DNA from: Bacillus_I endophytica_A
GTDB taxonomy: Bacteria > Bacillota > Bacilli > Bacillales > Bacillaceae_H
Length of the DNA stretch: 64,000 bases
Assembly (NCBI RefSeq): GCF_026790145.1
Contig: NZ_JALAMS010000011.1
Coordinates: forward strand, 248,001 to 312,000
Reading direction: 5' to 3'
Part shown: positions 50,887 to 60,458 of the stretch, piece after piece
How positions within the stretch are numbered: position 1 is the first letter of the stretch
Layout: each line of letters starts with the position of its first letter
Position numbers and translations under genes: made by a program
The notes under the pieces: model-generated
Told to the model about the DNA's origin: nothing
The model's input: only the letters and a program-made list of their open reading frames with translations
The model's database searches: none

Positions 50887-52155
50887 TTACAGAGCTAACA
50901 ATTCTTTTTCGATTAACGACATTACAGCGGACAGAATCGCAATCTTTACGTGCTCATATGTTAGTCCGCCTTGTACATATGCTACAAATGGAGGACGAAT
51001 CGGTCCGTCCGCCGTTAATTCAAGGCTTGCTCCTTGGATGAACGTACCCGCTGCCATAATCACGTCATCTTCATAGCCAGGCATATAGCTTGGGTACGGG
51101 GTAACGTGTGAATTAATTGGTGAAGCATATTGAATGGCTTGGCAAAAAGCAACCATTTTGTCTCGCTCATCAAACTGAACAGATTGAATAAGGTCTGTCC
51201 GGCTTTCATGCCATTTTGGGCTTGTATTCATGCCAAGACGTTCTAGAAGCGCAGATGTAAAAATCGCCCCTTTTAATGCTTGCGCCACAGTGTGCGGCGC
51301 CATAAAGAAGCCTTGATACATTTCTTGAAGGCTGTATAGTGATGCACCTGCTTCACTGCCAAGTCCTGGTGCTGTCATACGGTATGAGCAAAGCTCAACA
51401 AGGTCACCACGACCCGCAATATAGCCACCGATTTTCGCCAAACCGCCGCCCGGGTTTTTAATAAGCGAGCCTGCCATAAGATCTGCGCCAACGTGTGATG
51501 GCTCCATTGTTTCAACAAATTCACCGTAACAGTTATCAACAAAAACAATAACGTCTGGGTTAATGCTTTTGACGAAAGTAATCATTTCCCGAATTTGTTC
51601 CACAGTAAACGACGGACGAATGCCATATCCTTTTGAACGCTGAATGCCAATCATTTTCGTGTGTTCATTCATGCTTTCTTTTACAGCTTCGAAATCTACA
51701 TTTCCGTCTTCCCCTAGCGGAACAGCATGATAGCCAATGTTAAAGTCTTTTAACGAGCCAATGCCTTCTTTGCCTCTAATACCGACAATTTCTTCAAGTG
51801 TATCGTACGGCTTTCCTGTGATATATAAAAGCTCGTCCCCTGGGCGAAGCACGCCAAATAGCGCTGTTGAAATGGCATGCGTTCCTGAAATAATTTGCGG
51901 ACGTACAAGAGATGCATCTGTTCCGAACACGTCAGCATAAACGCGTTCAAGCGCATCTCTTCCAATATCGTCATAGCCATATCCTGTTGATGGTGTAAAG
52001 TGCACGTCGCCAATTTGATGCTCACGGAAACTTTTTAACACGCGATGCTGGTTGTATTGAGCAATTACATCTACTTCCCCGTGTCTTTCCTTAATGAGTG
52101 CTTCTACTTCTTCTGCAATGCGTGCTAATTTTGTTCCGTACAACTTTTCTAACAT
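50887..52155 (-). CDS. ynbB: PLP-dependent methionine-gamma-lyase-family protein (YnbB, aluminium-resistance family)
   Basis: A 422-residue PLP fold-type-I protein. SGTHAISTALFGVLRPGDEL and GIQRSKGYGIRPSF mark the family annotated as cystathionine-beta-lyase-like proteins involved in aluminium resistance. VFVDNCYGEFVETMEPSHVG supplies the cofactor-binding Asp, and MAGSLIKNPGGGLAKIGGYI contains the Schiff-base Lys. Its gene overlaps the HflX stop region by near-contact, giving an hflX-ynbB unit as in B. subtilis. The true physiological substrate is not known. Confidence 0.92.
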   Translation of the reverse strand: MLEKLYGTKLARIAEEVEALIKERHGEVDVIAQYNQHRVLKSFREHQIGDVHFTPSTGYGYDDIGRDALERVYADVFGTDASLVRPQIISGTHAISTALFGVLRPGDELLYITGKPYDTLEEIVGIRGKEGIGSLKDFNIGYHAVPLGEDGNVDFEAVKESMNEHTKMIGIQRSKGYGIRPSFTVEQIREMITFVKSINPDVIVFVDNCYGEFVETMEPSHVGADLMAGSLIKNPGGGLAKIGGYIAGRGDLVELCSYRMTAPGLGSEAGASLYSLQEMYQGFFMAPHTVAQALKGAIFTSALLERLGMNTSPKWHESRTDLIQSVQFDERDKMVAFCQAIQYASPINSHVTPYPSYMPGYEDDVIMAAGTFIQGASLELTADGPIRPPFVAYVQGGLTYEHVKIAILSAVMSLIEKELLAL

Positions 52156-52156
52156 A

Positions 52157-53419
52157 TTACTTTTCTCTCTCCCTCAATGATTCATACAGCGGATGTGTTT
52201 TAGCTATATAGCCGCTGCATTCATATACTTCTTTTTCTTCATTAAAATGAAAAACTTCTAAAATACTGTCGCGTTTTAGAGTTGACAGCCACTCTCCTTC
52301 ACCTGGCGAAAGCTCTACATTGTAGTGCTCCATCGAAGATTTGATAAGATCGCTCGTTTTAGTTTTAAGATCTTCAATATCCTTAGCGTCAAGCGCTGAG
52401 ATTAATAAGGACTCTGTTGTAGACGGGATAAATTCCGGATCCACTTCATCCTTCTTATTATAAACGGTTAACATCGGTACGTCTGTAACATTTAATTCTT
52501 CTAAGAGTTTATGTACCGTTTTTTCATGTGTTGTGTAATCTGGATTTGAACTGTCAACAACGTGTAAAATAAAATCGGCTTCTGTTACTTCTTCAAGCGT
52601 TGAACGGAAAGCAGCAACAAGCGTTGTTGGCAAGTCTTGAATAAATCCAACCGTATCTGTTAGTAAAATGTCAAGTCCTGATGGAAGCTGCGTTTTGCGT
52701 GTTAGCGGATCAAGCGTTGCAAAAAGCTGGTTTTCCTCAAATGTCCCTGCATTTGTCAATTTGTTAAAAAGCGTTGACTTCCCTGCGTTTGTATAGCCAA
52801 CAAGCGACACTTGAATCGACTGATTTTCCTTACGACGTGCTCTGTAGCGTTTGCGGTGTTCAACAACTGTTTTTAGCTGCTGTTTTAAATCATGAATTCT
52901 GCCGCGAATGTGACGTCGGTCTGTTTCAAGCTTTGTTTCCCCAGGTCCGCGCGTTCCGATTCCGGCTCCAAGACGAGATAAATTCACACCTTGCCCTGAC
53001 AAGCGAGGTAATAAATAGTTGAGCTGTGCAAGCTCAACTTGCAGGTGTCCTTCTTTTGTTGCAGCGCGCTGTGCAAAGATATCTAAAATAAGCTGCGTTC
53101 TGTCAATAATCCGAACGCTTAGCATGTCTGTTAAGTTGCGAAGCTGACTTGGTGAAAGCTCGTCATTGAATACAACAAGATCAGGCTCTGTTTCTTCAAC
53201 AGCTGCGAGCAGTTCTTCAAGCTTTCCTTTTCCGATATATGTAGCAGGATGGACTCGTTCACGCTTTTGCGTTAGCGTCAAAATTACTTCTCCACCAGCC
53301 GTTTCTGTTAACGACTCGAGCTCATCTAACGAATGGCCGAAGCGAACCTCGTCATCCCCTGGAAGCTGACAGCCAACAAGTACAGTTTTTTCCTTTTCAT
53401 TTCGTTGTAAAGTATGCAA
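52157..53419 (-). CDS. hflX: Ribosome-associated GTPase HflX
   Basis: A 420-residue GTPase. The N-terminal HflX domain (HPATYIGKGKLEELLAAVEE, NLTDMLSVRIIDRTQLIL, IFAQRAATKEGHLQVELAQL, LSGQGVNLSRLGAGIGTRGP) precedes the G domain: VGYTNAGKSTLFNKLTN (G1), FATLDPLTRK (G2), LTDTVGFIQDLP (G3) and VYNKKDEVD (G4). It binds stalled ribosomes and splits them under stress. The start is a TTG after TAGGAAAA. It is followed directly by ynbB. Confidence 0.96.
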   Translation of the reverse strand: MHTLQRNEKEKTVLVGCQLPGDDEVRFGHSLDELESLTETAGGEVILTLTQKRERVHPATYIGKGKLEELLAAVEETEPDLVVFNDELSPSQLRNLTDMLSVRIIDRTQLILDIFAQRAATKEGHLQVELAQLNYLLPRLSGQGVNLSRLGAGIGTRGPGETKLETDRRHIRGRIHDLKQQLKTVVEHRKRYRARRKENQSIQVSLVGYTNAGKSTLFNKLTNAGTFEENQLFATLDPLTRKTQLPSGLDILLTDTVGFIQDLPTTLVAAFRSTLEEVTEADFILHVVDSSNPDYTTHEKTVHKLLEELNVTDVPMLTVYNKKDEVDPEFIPSTTESLLISALDAKDIEDLKTKTSDLIKSSMEHYNVELSPGEGEWLSTLKRDSILEVFHFNEEKEVYECSGYIAKTHPLYESLREREK

Positions 53420-53604
53420 ACTTTTTCCTACTTTCTTCTCATATATTCACCTAATTGCTAAATCAATCCTATCATAGCAAAAAGATGCGGGAGTTTACAA
53501 AATTTTTAAAGCTTTTATTTTAAAATGCCCGATATCCTCTTGAATAAATAGAGAAATCGGCATACAATTTGAATGATTTCGTATTTATGGGGGTTGAGTC
53601 TGGC

Positions 53605-54225
53605 GTGACGTGGGAAGTGTTAAGCATCATTGGAACAATTGCGTTCGCAATCAGCGGCGCGATTATCGCCATGGAAGAAGAATATGATATTTTGGGCGTT
53701 TATATTTTAGGGATTGTTACCGCATTTGGTGGAGGTGCCATCCGAAATGTGCTAATCGGCGTTCCGGTTTCCACGCTTTGGGATCAAAGCATGTATTTCC
53801 ACATTGCGCTTATTTCGATTACACTGGTCTTTTTATTTCCTAATCATTTATTAAAACACTGGCACAAGTGGGGAAACTTAACGGACGCAATTGGGCTTGC
53901 CGCATTTGCCATTCAAGGCGCACTTTATGCAACAGAGATGAACCATCCGCTTAGCGCGGTTATCGTAGCCGCTGTTTTAACAGGATGTGGTGGCGGACTT
54001 GTGCGTGACTTGCTTGCAAGACGAAAGCCGCTTGTACTGCATGATGAGATTTATGCGGTGTGGGCTGTGATGGCTGCGCTTTTCATCGGGCTTAACATTG
54101 CAACAACGCCCATCAGCCTCTATGTTCTTCTTGTTGGAATTGTTGGGCTTCGGATGTGCTCTCTTTTTTATAAATGGCGCTTGCCTTTCAGATCACTTCG
54201 CCAAGAAAGAGGAACAGAAATGTAA
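53605..54225 (+). CDS. TRIC/UPF0126-family membrane protein (YvgT-like)
   Basis: A 206-residue protein with seven predicted helices in two repeats, each with the Gly-rich signature: TAFGGGAIRNVLIG and LTGCGGGLVRDLLARRKP. These GGG-x(2)-R-D/N motifs are those of trimeric intracellular cation channels. GTG 53605 is preferred because GGGGGTTGAG precedes it; the frame extends 12 codons upstream to a TTG without a site. Ion selectivity here is unknown. It is inserted on the opposite strand between hflX and spoVK. Confidence 0.87.
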   Translation: MTWEVLSIIGTIAFAISGAIIAMEEEYDILGVYILGIVTAFGGGAIRNVLIGVPVSTLWDQSMYFHIALISITLVFLFPNHLLKHWHKWGNLTDAIGLAAFAIQGALYATEMNHPLSAVIVAAVLTGCGGGLVRDLLARRKPLVLHDEIYAVWAVMAALFIGLNIATTPISLYVLLVGIVGLRMCSLFYKWRLPFRSLRQERGTEM

Positions 54226-54258
54226 GAAAAGGTGTCGTCTCAAAACGACACCTTTTCT
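54225..54258. terminator. Bidirectional terminator covering both gene ends
   Basis: Perfect 14-bp arms AGAAAAGGTGTCGT and ACGACACCTTTTCT around CTCAAA. The arms contain the end of the TRIC-type gene and the stop codon of spoVK (54240-54242), so it serves both convergent genes. Confidence 0.88.
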
Positions 54259-55199
54259 CCGTCTGATAAAATTAAATCAATACTCTTTAACGTCATCAAT
54301 TCTTCACGATCGAACTTGTTTGTTGATAAGAGCCGCATGGCTTGCGAGCGAATCGACTTCTCAATCACATTCCTGACATAGCGTCCATTGCTGAAAGTTT
54401 GAAGGCTTGACTGTCCTGTTACGTCGTTTAAATGCTGACGAAGTTTATACAGCGCTTCTTTTGTCAGCTCGTATTGACGTTCTTTTAACATTTTATCCGC
54501 AATTTGCAAAAGCTCACTTACTGTATAATCTTTAAAATCAATAACAAGTGGAAATCTCGATTTTAAGCCTGGATTCAACATTAAGAAGTTATCCATCTCG
54601 CGGGAATACCCCGCTAAGATCAGCACAAACTCTTGATGTCTGTCTTCCATATGTTTTACAAGCGTGTCGATGGCTTCTTTTCCAAAGTCTTTCTCTCCGC
54701 CTCGGCCAAGTGAATAAGCTTCATCAATAAATAAAATGCCGCCCATTGCTTTTTTTATGAGATCACGCGTCTTTTGCGCCGTATGTCCGATATATTCCCC
54801 AACTAAATCTGCCCGCTCTGCTTCAATTAAATGCCCTTTTGAGAGCACCTTCATTTCAAGAAACAGTTTGGCTAGAAGTCTCGCAACTGTTGTTTTCCCT
54901 GTGCCTGGATTTCCTTTGAACATCATATGAAGCGCCTGTTTTTCAGCTTTCAAACCGATTTCTTCGCGCCTTTTGCTCACGTAAAGCCATGCGTACACTT
55001 CTTTCACGATGCGCTTCATTTCGTCCATACCAACAAGCTTTGCCATCTCTCTTTCGATATCGCGAAGTGCTTCATGTTTTACCTCTTGCTTTACAACAGG
55101 GATAAAGGAGGAAGTTTGAGTTCCATGTGTTTTTTGCGTTTCATTATTTAAAACGATGTTAATTTGACCGTTATTTTTTAGCGTAACTGGTCTCTCCAA
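54240..55199 (-). CDS. spoVK: Stage V sporulation AAA+ ATPase SpoVK
   Basis: A 319-residue AAA+ ATPase of the CbxX/CfqX type. MFKGNPGTGKTTVARLLAKL is Walker A, GGILFIDEAYSLGRGGEKDF is Walker B, and NFLMLNPGLKSRFPLVIDF holds the arginine finger. In B. subtilis it is made in the mother cell and is needed for spore cortex maturation. It stands next to hflX-ynbB-glnRA as in B. subtilis, which supports the assignment. Confidence 0.93.
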   Translation of the reverse strand: MERPVTLKNNGQINIVLNNETQKTHGTQTSSFIPVVKQEVKHEALRDIEREMAKLVGMDEMKRIVKEVYAWLYVSKRREEIGLKAEKQALHMMFKGNPGTGKTTVARLLAKLFLEMKVLSKGHLIEAERADLVGEYIGHTAQKTRDLIKKAMGGILFIDEAYSLGRGGEKDFGKEAIDTLVKHMEDRHQEFVLILAGYSREMDNFLMLNPGLKSRFPLVIDFKDYTVSELLQIADKMLKERQYELTKEALYKLRQHLNDVTGQSSLQTFSNGRYVRNVIEKSIRSQAMRLLSTNKFDREELMTLKSIDLILSDGEKVSF

Positions 55200-55379
55200 G
55201 AACGTTCACCTCTTTACTTCTTGTGCTGATTCTCACATCTTCAAAAAACCTCTCTTTCTTTCACTTTATGTTAAAAGAAAAAAATCCATGTTAAAAATCT
55301 AAGGTTGTTTAGAAATTTGTTAATGTGGGAATAACCTTTTTAGAGAAAATGCTTTCAAGTTGTGAAAGGAATGTCAAAT

Positions 55380-55553
55380 ATGAACAAAGTGAAACAAAAA
55401 GCGGCAGAAGACCGCAAAAATCAACTGATCACAAAACTATTAAACGTTGGGTTATATAAAAAGTATGGAAAACATCTTTACGAGTTTTCGCTTCAAGAAC
55501 TTGAAAAAGAGTATCTCAACCAAACGAACCAAAAAATAATCTCTCGCACATAA
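55380..55553 (+). CDS. fbpA: Fur-regulated basic protein A-like small protein
   Basis: A 57-residue basic helical protein with KQKAAEDRKNQLITKLLNVG then YKKYGKHLYEFSLQELEKEY, the FbpA pattern. In B. subtilis FbpA is induced by iron starvation and modulates the FsrA iron-sparing response, which relies on Hfq-related small-RNA control; hfq is the next gene here, on the other strand. ATG 55380 follows GAAAGGAATG. I find no clear Fur box upstream, so regulation is uncertain. Confidence 0.72.
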   Translation: MNKVKQKAAEDRKNQLITKLLNVGLYKKYGKHLYEFSLQELEKEYLNQTNQKIISRT

Positions 55554-55558
55554 ATAGA

Positions 55559-55593
55559 AAAAGAGGCAACCTCATGGTGAGGTTGCCTCTTTT
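55559..55593. terminator. Bidirectional terminator between fbpA and hfq
   Basis: Sixteen-bp perfect arms (AAAAGAGGCAACCTCA and complement) around TGG, with A- and T-runs on either side. Confidence 0.9.
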
Positions 55594-55623
55594 ATGTAAA
55601 ACATAGGCATGAGCGCCTTGTAT

Positions 55624-55848
55624 TTATTCAAATTCCATTGAAACAGGTTTGTTTGGCGCAAACGTCGAGATCGCATGCTTATAGATAAGCTGCTGTTTGC
55701 CTTCTGTTTCTAATAAAACGGTAAAATTATCGAACCCTTTTACAAGGCCGCGAAGTTGAAAACCGTTTAGTAGGAATACTGTTACAAATACGTTGTCTTT
55801 GCGAAGCTGATTCAAAAACTGATCTTGAATGTTGATTGACTGTTTCAT
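55624..55848 (-). CDS. hfq: RNA-binding protein Hfq
   Basis: A 74-residue Sm-like protein: NIQDQFLNQLRKDNVFVTVF (Sm1, with the conserved Q and L), LLNGFQLRGLVKGFDNFTVL (Lys-Gly-Phe-Asp motif) and KQQLIYKHAISTFAP (YKH, Sm2). It forms a hexameric ring that binds small RNAs and A- or U-rich RNA. It follows miaA by 50 bases, the standard gene order. GAGGAGGC precedes the ATG. Confidence 0.97.
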   Translation of the reverse strand: MKQSINIQDQFLNQLRKDNVFVTVFLLNGFQLRGLVKGFDNFTVLLETEGKQQLIYKHAISTFAPNKPVSMEFE

Positions 55849-55898
55849 GATATTGCCTCCTCTTTATCTCTATAAGCTAACTATTTCTCGATTATATC

Positions 55899-56831
55899 CT
55901 ATTTTCCTTCTATATAAGCAAAAATTTCAGCAAACTTTTCAGAAGGACGAGCACCTGTCATGTCAAACCACTGAATAGGTAAGCGATTGCGGAACCATGT
56001 GAGCTGACGTTTTGCATATCGTCTTGAATTGCGCTTTAAGAGCTCAACAGCTTCATCTAAACTTGTGCGCCCTTCCGCAAAATCGTACAGCTCTTTATAG
56101 CCGATTGCTTGAACAGACTGCGCCTCTTTATTAATTCCTCTTTCAATTAAATCTGAAACCTCTTTTAAAAGTCCCTTACTCATCATAATATCAACGCGCT
56201 CGTTGATTCTCGCATATAGCTTCTCTCTCTCCATTGTAAGCCCAATAAAGACTGCATCATAAAGAAGCTCATGCTTTTCTTCGTCAACGTGCTCACTAAA
56301 CGGCGTTCCTGTTGTTTCGTATACTTCAAGTGCGCGGATGACCCGTCTTGTGTTATTCATATGAATGCGCTCTGCGCTTAGCGGATCCACTTTTTGGAGC
56401 TCACTGTGAAGCACTTCTGCTCCTACGCGACCTAGGCGCTCTTCTAGACGCATGCGAACCGCACTGTTTGCTTTTTCTTTTGTAAACTCGTAGTCGTAAA
56501 GTGCCGCTTGAATGTAAAGCCCTGTACCGCCTACAATCATCGGCAGCTTTCCTCTACTTGTAATATCGTGCATTTTTTCGCGCACAAGCTTTTGAAATTC
56601 GGCAACAGAGAAACTTTCATCTGGATCCTTAATGTCAATAAGATGATGCACGACACCATCCATCTCTGCTTCCGTAATTTTCGCTGTACCAATATCCATG
56701 CCCCGGTAAATTTGCATCGAGTCTCCTGATATAATCTCAGCGTTCAGCTTTTTTGCGAGCTTTATGCTTAGCTCGGTTTTTCCAACGGCCGTTGGACCGA
56801 TAATTACGACCACTTTTTCTTTCGCTGTCAA
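55899..56831 (-). CDS. miaA: tRNA dimethylallyltransferase MiaA
   Basis: A 310-residue enzyme that adds the isopentenyl group to A37 of tRNAs reading UNN codons. P-loop VVVIIGPTAVGKTELSIKLA, SGDSMQIYRGMDIGTAKI, HHLIDIKDPDESFSVAEFQ and MIVGGTGLYIQAALYDYEF are diagnostic; QSVQAIGYKELYDFAEGR and YAKRQLTWFRN follow. TTG 56831 after GGTGAGAG gives the usual length; the frame extends 22 codons upstream without family similarity. It is upstream of hfq in one unit. Confidence 0.96.
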   Translation of the reverse strand: MTAKEKVVVIIGPTAVGKTELSIKLAKKLNAEIISGDSMQIYRGMDIGTAKITEAEMDGVVHHLIDIKDPDESFSVAEFQKLVREKMHDITSRGKLPMIVGGTGLYIQAALYDYEFTKEKANSAVRMRLEERLGRVGAEVLHSELQKVDPLSAERIHMNNTRRVIRALEVYETTGTPFSEHVDEEKHELLYDAVFIGLTMEREKLYARINERVDIMMSKGLLKEVSDLIERGINKEAQSVQAIGYKELYDFAEGRTSLDEAVELLKRNSRRYAKRQLTWFRNRLPIQWFDMTGARPSEKFAEIFAYIEGK

Positions 56832-56966
56832 ACTCTCACCACTTTTCTGTTCTTCAACCCTTATATCCAATATGACAAGATTTATACGTATATTCACGTT
56901 TTTTGTCTCATTTTGTATTCTACGCGGAACGCTCCCCTATATTCAAGAGCCGTTTGGTCCTATGAA

Positions 56967-58022
56967 CTAAAAATTGCCGTCTCTAAGCTTTATCGCTTCC
57001 TTCATGAGTGATGGACCGAATTCTTCTTCGTATTTCTTATAAAGAGGAGATAGCGCTTCAAGCCACTCTTTACGCTCTTTTTTCGTTAATGTGTGAATGT
57101 TCATTGACGAGTTTTCGCGGATATACTGAAGCTGCTCTTTGTTTTTTTCAAGCGCCTCTTTCTCATTCCACGCTGTTGCTTCTTTCATGGCTTCTAAAAT
57201 AATGTTCTTCGTTTCCTCATCTTGTTCATCCCAAAATGAACGATTAATCATTACTGCATAAGCAAGATAGCCGTGATTCGTGATTGTCATGTTTTGCTGA
57301 ACATTATAAAATCCTTTTGAATAAATGTTAGACACCGTATTTTCTTCCCCATCAATTTCCTTCCTATTAAGCAAAGAATAGGTATCGTTGAACTGGTGCT
57401 GAATACCGTCTGCTCGAAGCATTGTAAACTGAGCATCTAAGACAGGACTTTGCATAATCCGAAATTTTTGTCCGCTCACATCTTCAGGTTTTTTAATCAC
57501 TTTCTCATTTGTTGTAAGCTGCTTAAAACCGTTAGACCATAGAGCAATCCCTTTAATATCTGTTCCATCTAATGTTTGTAACAGCTCTTTTCCAATGGGT
57601 CCTTCAAGTCCATGTCGAACGGCTTCCTCATTCGGAAAAATGAACGGCAAGTCAAGTACGCCCCATTTTGGTGACAGCATTTGGAGCTTTGAAGTTGCGG
57701 GTGCAATCATCTGTACTTTTCCTTCTTCTAATGCTGAGACTTCTTCAATATCTGAATAAAGACTTCCATTTGGAAAAACAGCCACTTTGATTTTACCGTC
57801 TGACTTTTCTTCTACAAGTCTAGCAAACCTGTCTACTGCGAGCCCTTTTGGCGTATTTTCGGCAACAACGTGACTGAACTTAATTAAGACTTGATCCCTT
57901 AATCCTTTCTGATCATCATCATAAGGAAGTTCCTTAAAAGGAAAAAGATGATGGAATCCAAATCCGATAGCGGTTACAATACCAGTAAATAAAAAAAGGA
58001 TAAGAAGAATTGTTTTTTTCAC
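56967..58022 (-). CDS. dctB: C4-dicarboxylate-binding protein DctB (TRAP receptor family)
   Basis: A 351-residue extracellular binding protein with an N-terminal membrane anchor or signal (3-22). DctP-family features are IKFSHVVAENTPKGLAVDRF, VAVFPNGSLYSDIEEVSALE, WGVLDLPFIFPNEEAVRHGL and GQKFRIMQSPVLDAQF, with the substrate Arg in RIM. No TRAP permease genes are present. In B. subtilis DctB is instead a co-sensor that works with DctS to induce dctP, and the neighbouring genes here match that set. A GTG start follows GGTAGGGATG. Confidence 0.93.
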   Translation of the reverse strand: MKKTILLILFLFTGIVTAIGFGFHHLFPFKELPYDDDQKGLRDQVLIKFSHVVAENTPKGLAVDRFARLVEEKSDGKIKVAVFPNGSLYSDIEEVSALEEGKVQMIAPATSKLQMLSPKWGVLDLPFIFPNEEAVRHGLEGPIGKELLQTLDGTDIKGIALWSNGFKQLTTNEKVIKKPEDVSGQKFRIMQSPVLDAQFTMLRADGIQHQFNDTYSLLNRKEIDGEENTVSNIYSKGFYNVQQNMTITNHGYLAYAVMINRSFWDEQDEETKNIILEAMKEATAWNEKEALEKNKEQLQYIRENSSMNIHTLTKKERKEWLEALSPLYKKYEEEFGPSLMKEAIKLRDGNF

Positions 58023-58120
58023 ATCATCCCTACCTTTCTTTTTAAAGCTTTTTCATACTATTATTATAGGATAAGTTAGCTTATAAAACATATTTATTTT
58101 CTACTTGAGAGGATCCTGCC

Positions 58121-59698
58121 ATGCTCAAAAAACTATCAATAAGCTGGAAAATTACAACTCTATCATACGCAATTGTTCTTTTCTCACTTTTAATTGCCGG
58201 GATTTTTTTAGTCGGGATTGTTGGTCAAACAAAAGAACAGGAAATTGGGATGCGTTCAATGAACACAGCGAGAACAGTCGCAGAGCTCACAGATGTTGAG
58301 GAAATGCTCCGGGAAAAAGAAGGCTGGAAGAAACTGAATCCGATTATTGAACGGCTTAGAATCATCAACGGAGCAGACTATATTGTTGTGATGAATATGG
58401 AGCATATCCGCTACTCTCATCCGGCAAATGAGTTGCTAGGGAAAGTATCAAAGGGACGAGATGAAGACGCAGCATTTGCTGAACATATTTATCTATCAAA
58501 AGCACGCGGAGAATTAGGAACGTCCTTGAGAGCTTTTGTTCCTATTAAAGATGAGGAGCTTAATCAAATTGGCGTTGTCCTTGTTGGCAAAACACTCCCT
58601 AGCACATGGGATATTTTGATGAACTTGAAAAAAGAAATTTTCATTGTTTTATTTATTACGCTCCTCTTTGGCGTCATTGGCTCTTTTATGCTTGCACGAC
58701 ATATTAAAAATCAAATGTTCAAGCTTGAGCCACATGAAATTGTCCGCATTCTTGAAGAACGAACAGCCACATTTCATGCGTTGAATGAAGGGGTAATTGC
58801 GATTGACAATAAAGAAGAGATTACGATTTTCAACGAGAAAGCGCGCTCCATTTTTAATGTCCAAGGCGAGGTAGTCGGAAAGCCGATTCGTTCGGTATTA
58901 AAAGACACTCACCTTCCTGAGATTCTTTATTCAAATCGTCACGTGCATAATCAGGAAATTCAAATGAGCGGCAAGCGGATTTTTAGCAATCGCTTTCCGA
59001 TTAAAGTAAACGATGAGCGCATTGGAGCTGTGGCAATTTTTCAAGATCGCACAGAAGTGGCCGCGCTTGCTGAAGAATTAACAGGCGTAAAAAACTTCGT
59101 CGATGCCCTGCGTGTACAAAATCATGAGCATATGAACAAGCTTCATAGCATTGCAGGCCTTATTCAGCTTGGACGTACAGCAGAAGCTCTTCAGTTTGTT
59201 TTTCAAATTTCAAAAGAGCAAGAAAAGCTCACAAACTTTCTTAATGAGCATATTCACCATCCTGCTGTGTCAGGGCTGCTCTTAAGCAAAGTAAGCCGCG
59301 GCAAAGAGCTTGATATTGACGTTGTGATTGATCCTAACTCATCGCTTACAGACTTTCCCCCAGGCCTTGATTATCACGATTTTGTTATTCTGCTTGGCAA
59401 CTTGATTGAAAACGCGTTTGATGCCCTTGAAAAAAGCTCACATACCGAAAAGCGAATTGACGTGAGCATTGATGAATCAGAAGGAGTATGCGCGATTCTT
59501 GTTGAGGATAATGGAATTGGCATTGAAGATCATGATGTGCCGCTTCTTTTTGACCGACTTTTTACAAAAGGAAAAGAAAGCGGTCAAGGCATTGGCTTAT
59601 ACCTTGTAAAACAAGTTGTTGATAAAGGGGACGGAGAGATTACCGTTACTTCAGATGTTGGCTATGGTACAACCTTTTTAATTACCTTTCCACTCTAG
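58121..59698 (+). CDS. dctS: C4-dicarboxylate sensor histidine kinase DctS
   Basis: A 525-residue kinase of the CitA/DcuS type. Helix 1 (about 12-35), an extracytoplasmic PDC/Cache sensor (about 40-170, GADYIVVMNMEHIRYSHPAN), helix 2 (about 172-190), a PAS domain (about 210-320, FHALNEGVIAIDNKEEITIF) and the kinase core follow. The phosphoacceptor is in LRVQNHEHMNKLHSIAGLIQ, the N box in LGNLIENAFDALEK, and the G boxes in VEDNGIGIEDH and GQGIGLYLVK. It pairs with DctR, encoded 15 bases downstream. Confidence 0.93.
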   Translation: MLKKLSISWKITTLSYAIVLFSLLIAGIFLVGIVGQTKEQEIGMRSMNTARTVAELTDVEEMLREKEGWKKLNPIIERLRIINGADYIVVMNMEHIRYSHPANELLGKVSKGRDEDAAFAEHIYLSKARGELGTSLRAFVPIKDEELNQIGVVLVGKTLPSTWDILMNLKKEIFIVLFITLLFGVIGSFMLARHIKNQMFKLEPHEIVRILEERTATFHALNEGVIAIDNKEEITIFNEKARSIFNVQGEVVGKPIRSVLKDTHLPEILYSNRHVHNQEIQMSGKRIFSNRFPIKVNDERIGAVAIFQDRTEVAALAEELTGVKNFVDALRVQNHEHMNKLHSIAGLIQLGRTAEALQFVFQISKEQEKLTNFLNEHIHHPAVSGLLLSKVSRGKELDIDVVIDPNSSLTDFPPGLDYHDFVILLGNLIENAFDALEKSSHTEKRIDVSIDESEGVCAILVEDNGIGIEDHDVPLLFDRLFTKGKESGQGIGLYLVKQVVDKGDGEITVTSDVGYGTTFLITFPL

Positions 59699-59713
59699 GA
59701 TGGAGGAACAGCA

Positions 59714-60412
59714 ATGACTAAAAATGACGTTTCAGTTCTTATTATTGAAGATGATCCAATGGTACAAGAACTCAATAAAACATTTATTAATAAAGTGCAA
59801 GGATTTACAGTCGTTGGAACAGCAAGCAATGGTGAGGAAGGATTAGAAAAGCTAAAGGAACTGGATCCAGAGCTTGCCCTTCTTGACATTTTTATGCCAA
59901 AGCTAAACGGTGTGGCAACACTGCAAAAACTGCGAAACGAAAATTTCACAACAGATATTATCGTTGTTTCTGCTGCAAAAGATGGCGAAACGATCAAAAA
60001 AGTGCTCCAAAACGGAGCCATTGATTATATTATGAAGCCATTCACGTTTGAACGCCTTCAGCAAGCGCTTGAAAAATATCGAAACTATCAAAAGCGAATA
60101 AACACGGAAAGCACGTTATCACAAGAGCAGCTTGATTCTATTTTATATTCATCATCGAAAAAGGAAAACTTCTCTTCCCTTTTGCCAAAAGGACTTAATG
60201 AATTTACGCTCACTGTTATTGTCGATTACTTAAAAGAACAAAGGGAGCCGCACTCAGCTGAAGAAGTTGCCAATGGTGTCGGTATTGCCCGGGTAACAGC
60301 TCGACGCTACTTAGATTATTTAGAAAAAACAAAAGCCGTTAAAATTGATATTCAGTACGGAGGCGTTGGTCGCCCTATTAACCGCTACCTTTACGATGAA
60401 AATCATTACTAG
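59714..60412 (+). CDS. dctR: C4-dicarboxylate response regulator DctR
   Basis: A 232-residue CitB/DcuR-type response regulator. The receiver domain (1-125) has VLIIEDDPMVQELN (acidic pocket), LALLDIFMPKLNG (phospho-Asp) and IDYIMKPFTFERL (Lys). The C-terminal part has an HTH (AEEVANGVGIARVTARRYLD, YLEKTKAVKIDIQYGGVGRP). It should activate dctP, which starts 290 bases downstream. GGATGGAGG precedes the ATG. Confidence 0.93.
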   Translation: MTKNDVSVLIIEDDPMVQELNKTFINKVQGFTVVGTASNGEEGLEKLKELDPELALLDIFMPKLNGVATLQKLRNENFTTDIIVVSAAKDGETIKKVLQNGAIDYIMKPFTFERLQQALEKYRNYQKRINTESTLSQEQLDSILYSSSKKENFSSLLPKGLNEFTLTVIVDYLKEQREPHSAEEVANGVGIARVTARRYLDYLEKTKAVKIDIQYGGVGRPINRYLYDENHY

Positions 60413-60428
60413 AAGACGGACCTGTAAG

Positions 60429-60458
60429 AAAAGAGCTTCAGCATGCTGAGGCTCTTTT
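60429..60458 (+). terminator. Terminator of dctSR
   Basis: AAAAGAGCTTCA and TGAGGCTCTTTT (one G-T pair) around GCATGC, followed by a T, 17 bases after the dctR stop. Confidence 0.85.

Noticed and set aside
50877..50890. cre-like TGAAAGCGTTACA at the 3' end of ynbB
   Set aside because: It overlaps the end of a coding region and no promoter or gene start is near, so chance is likelier.
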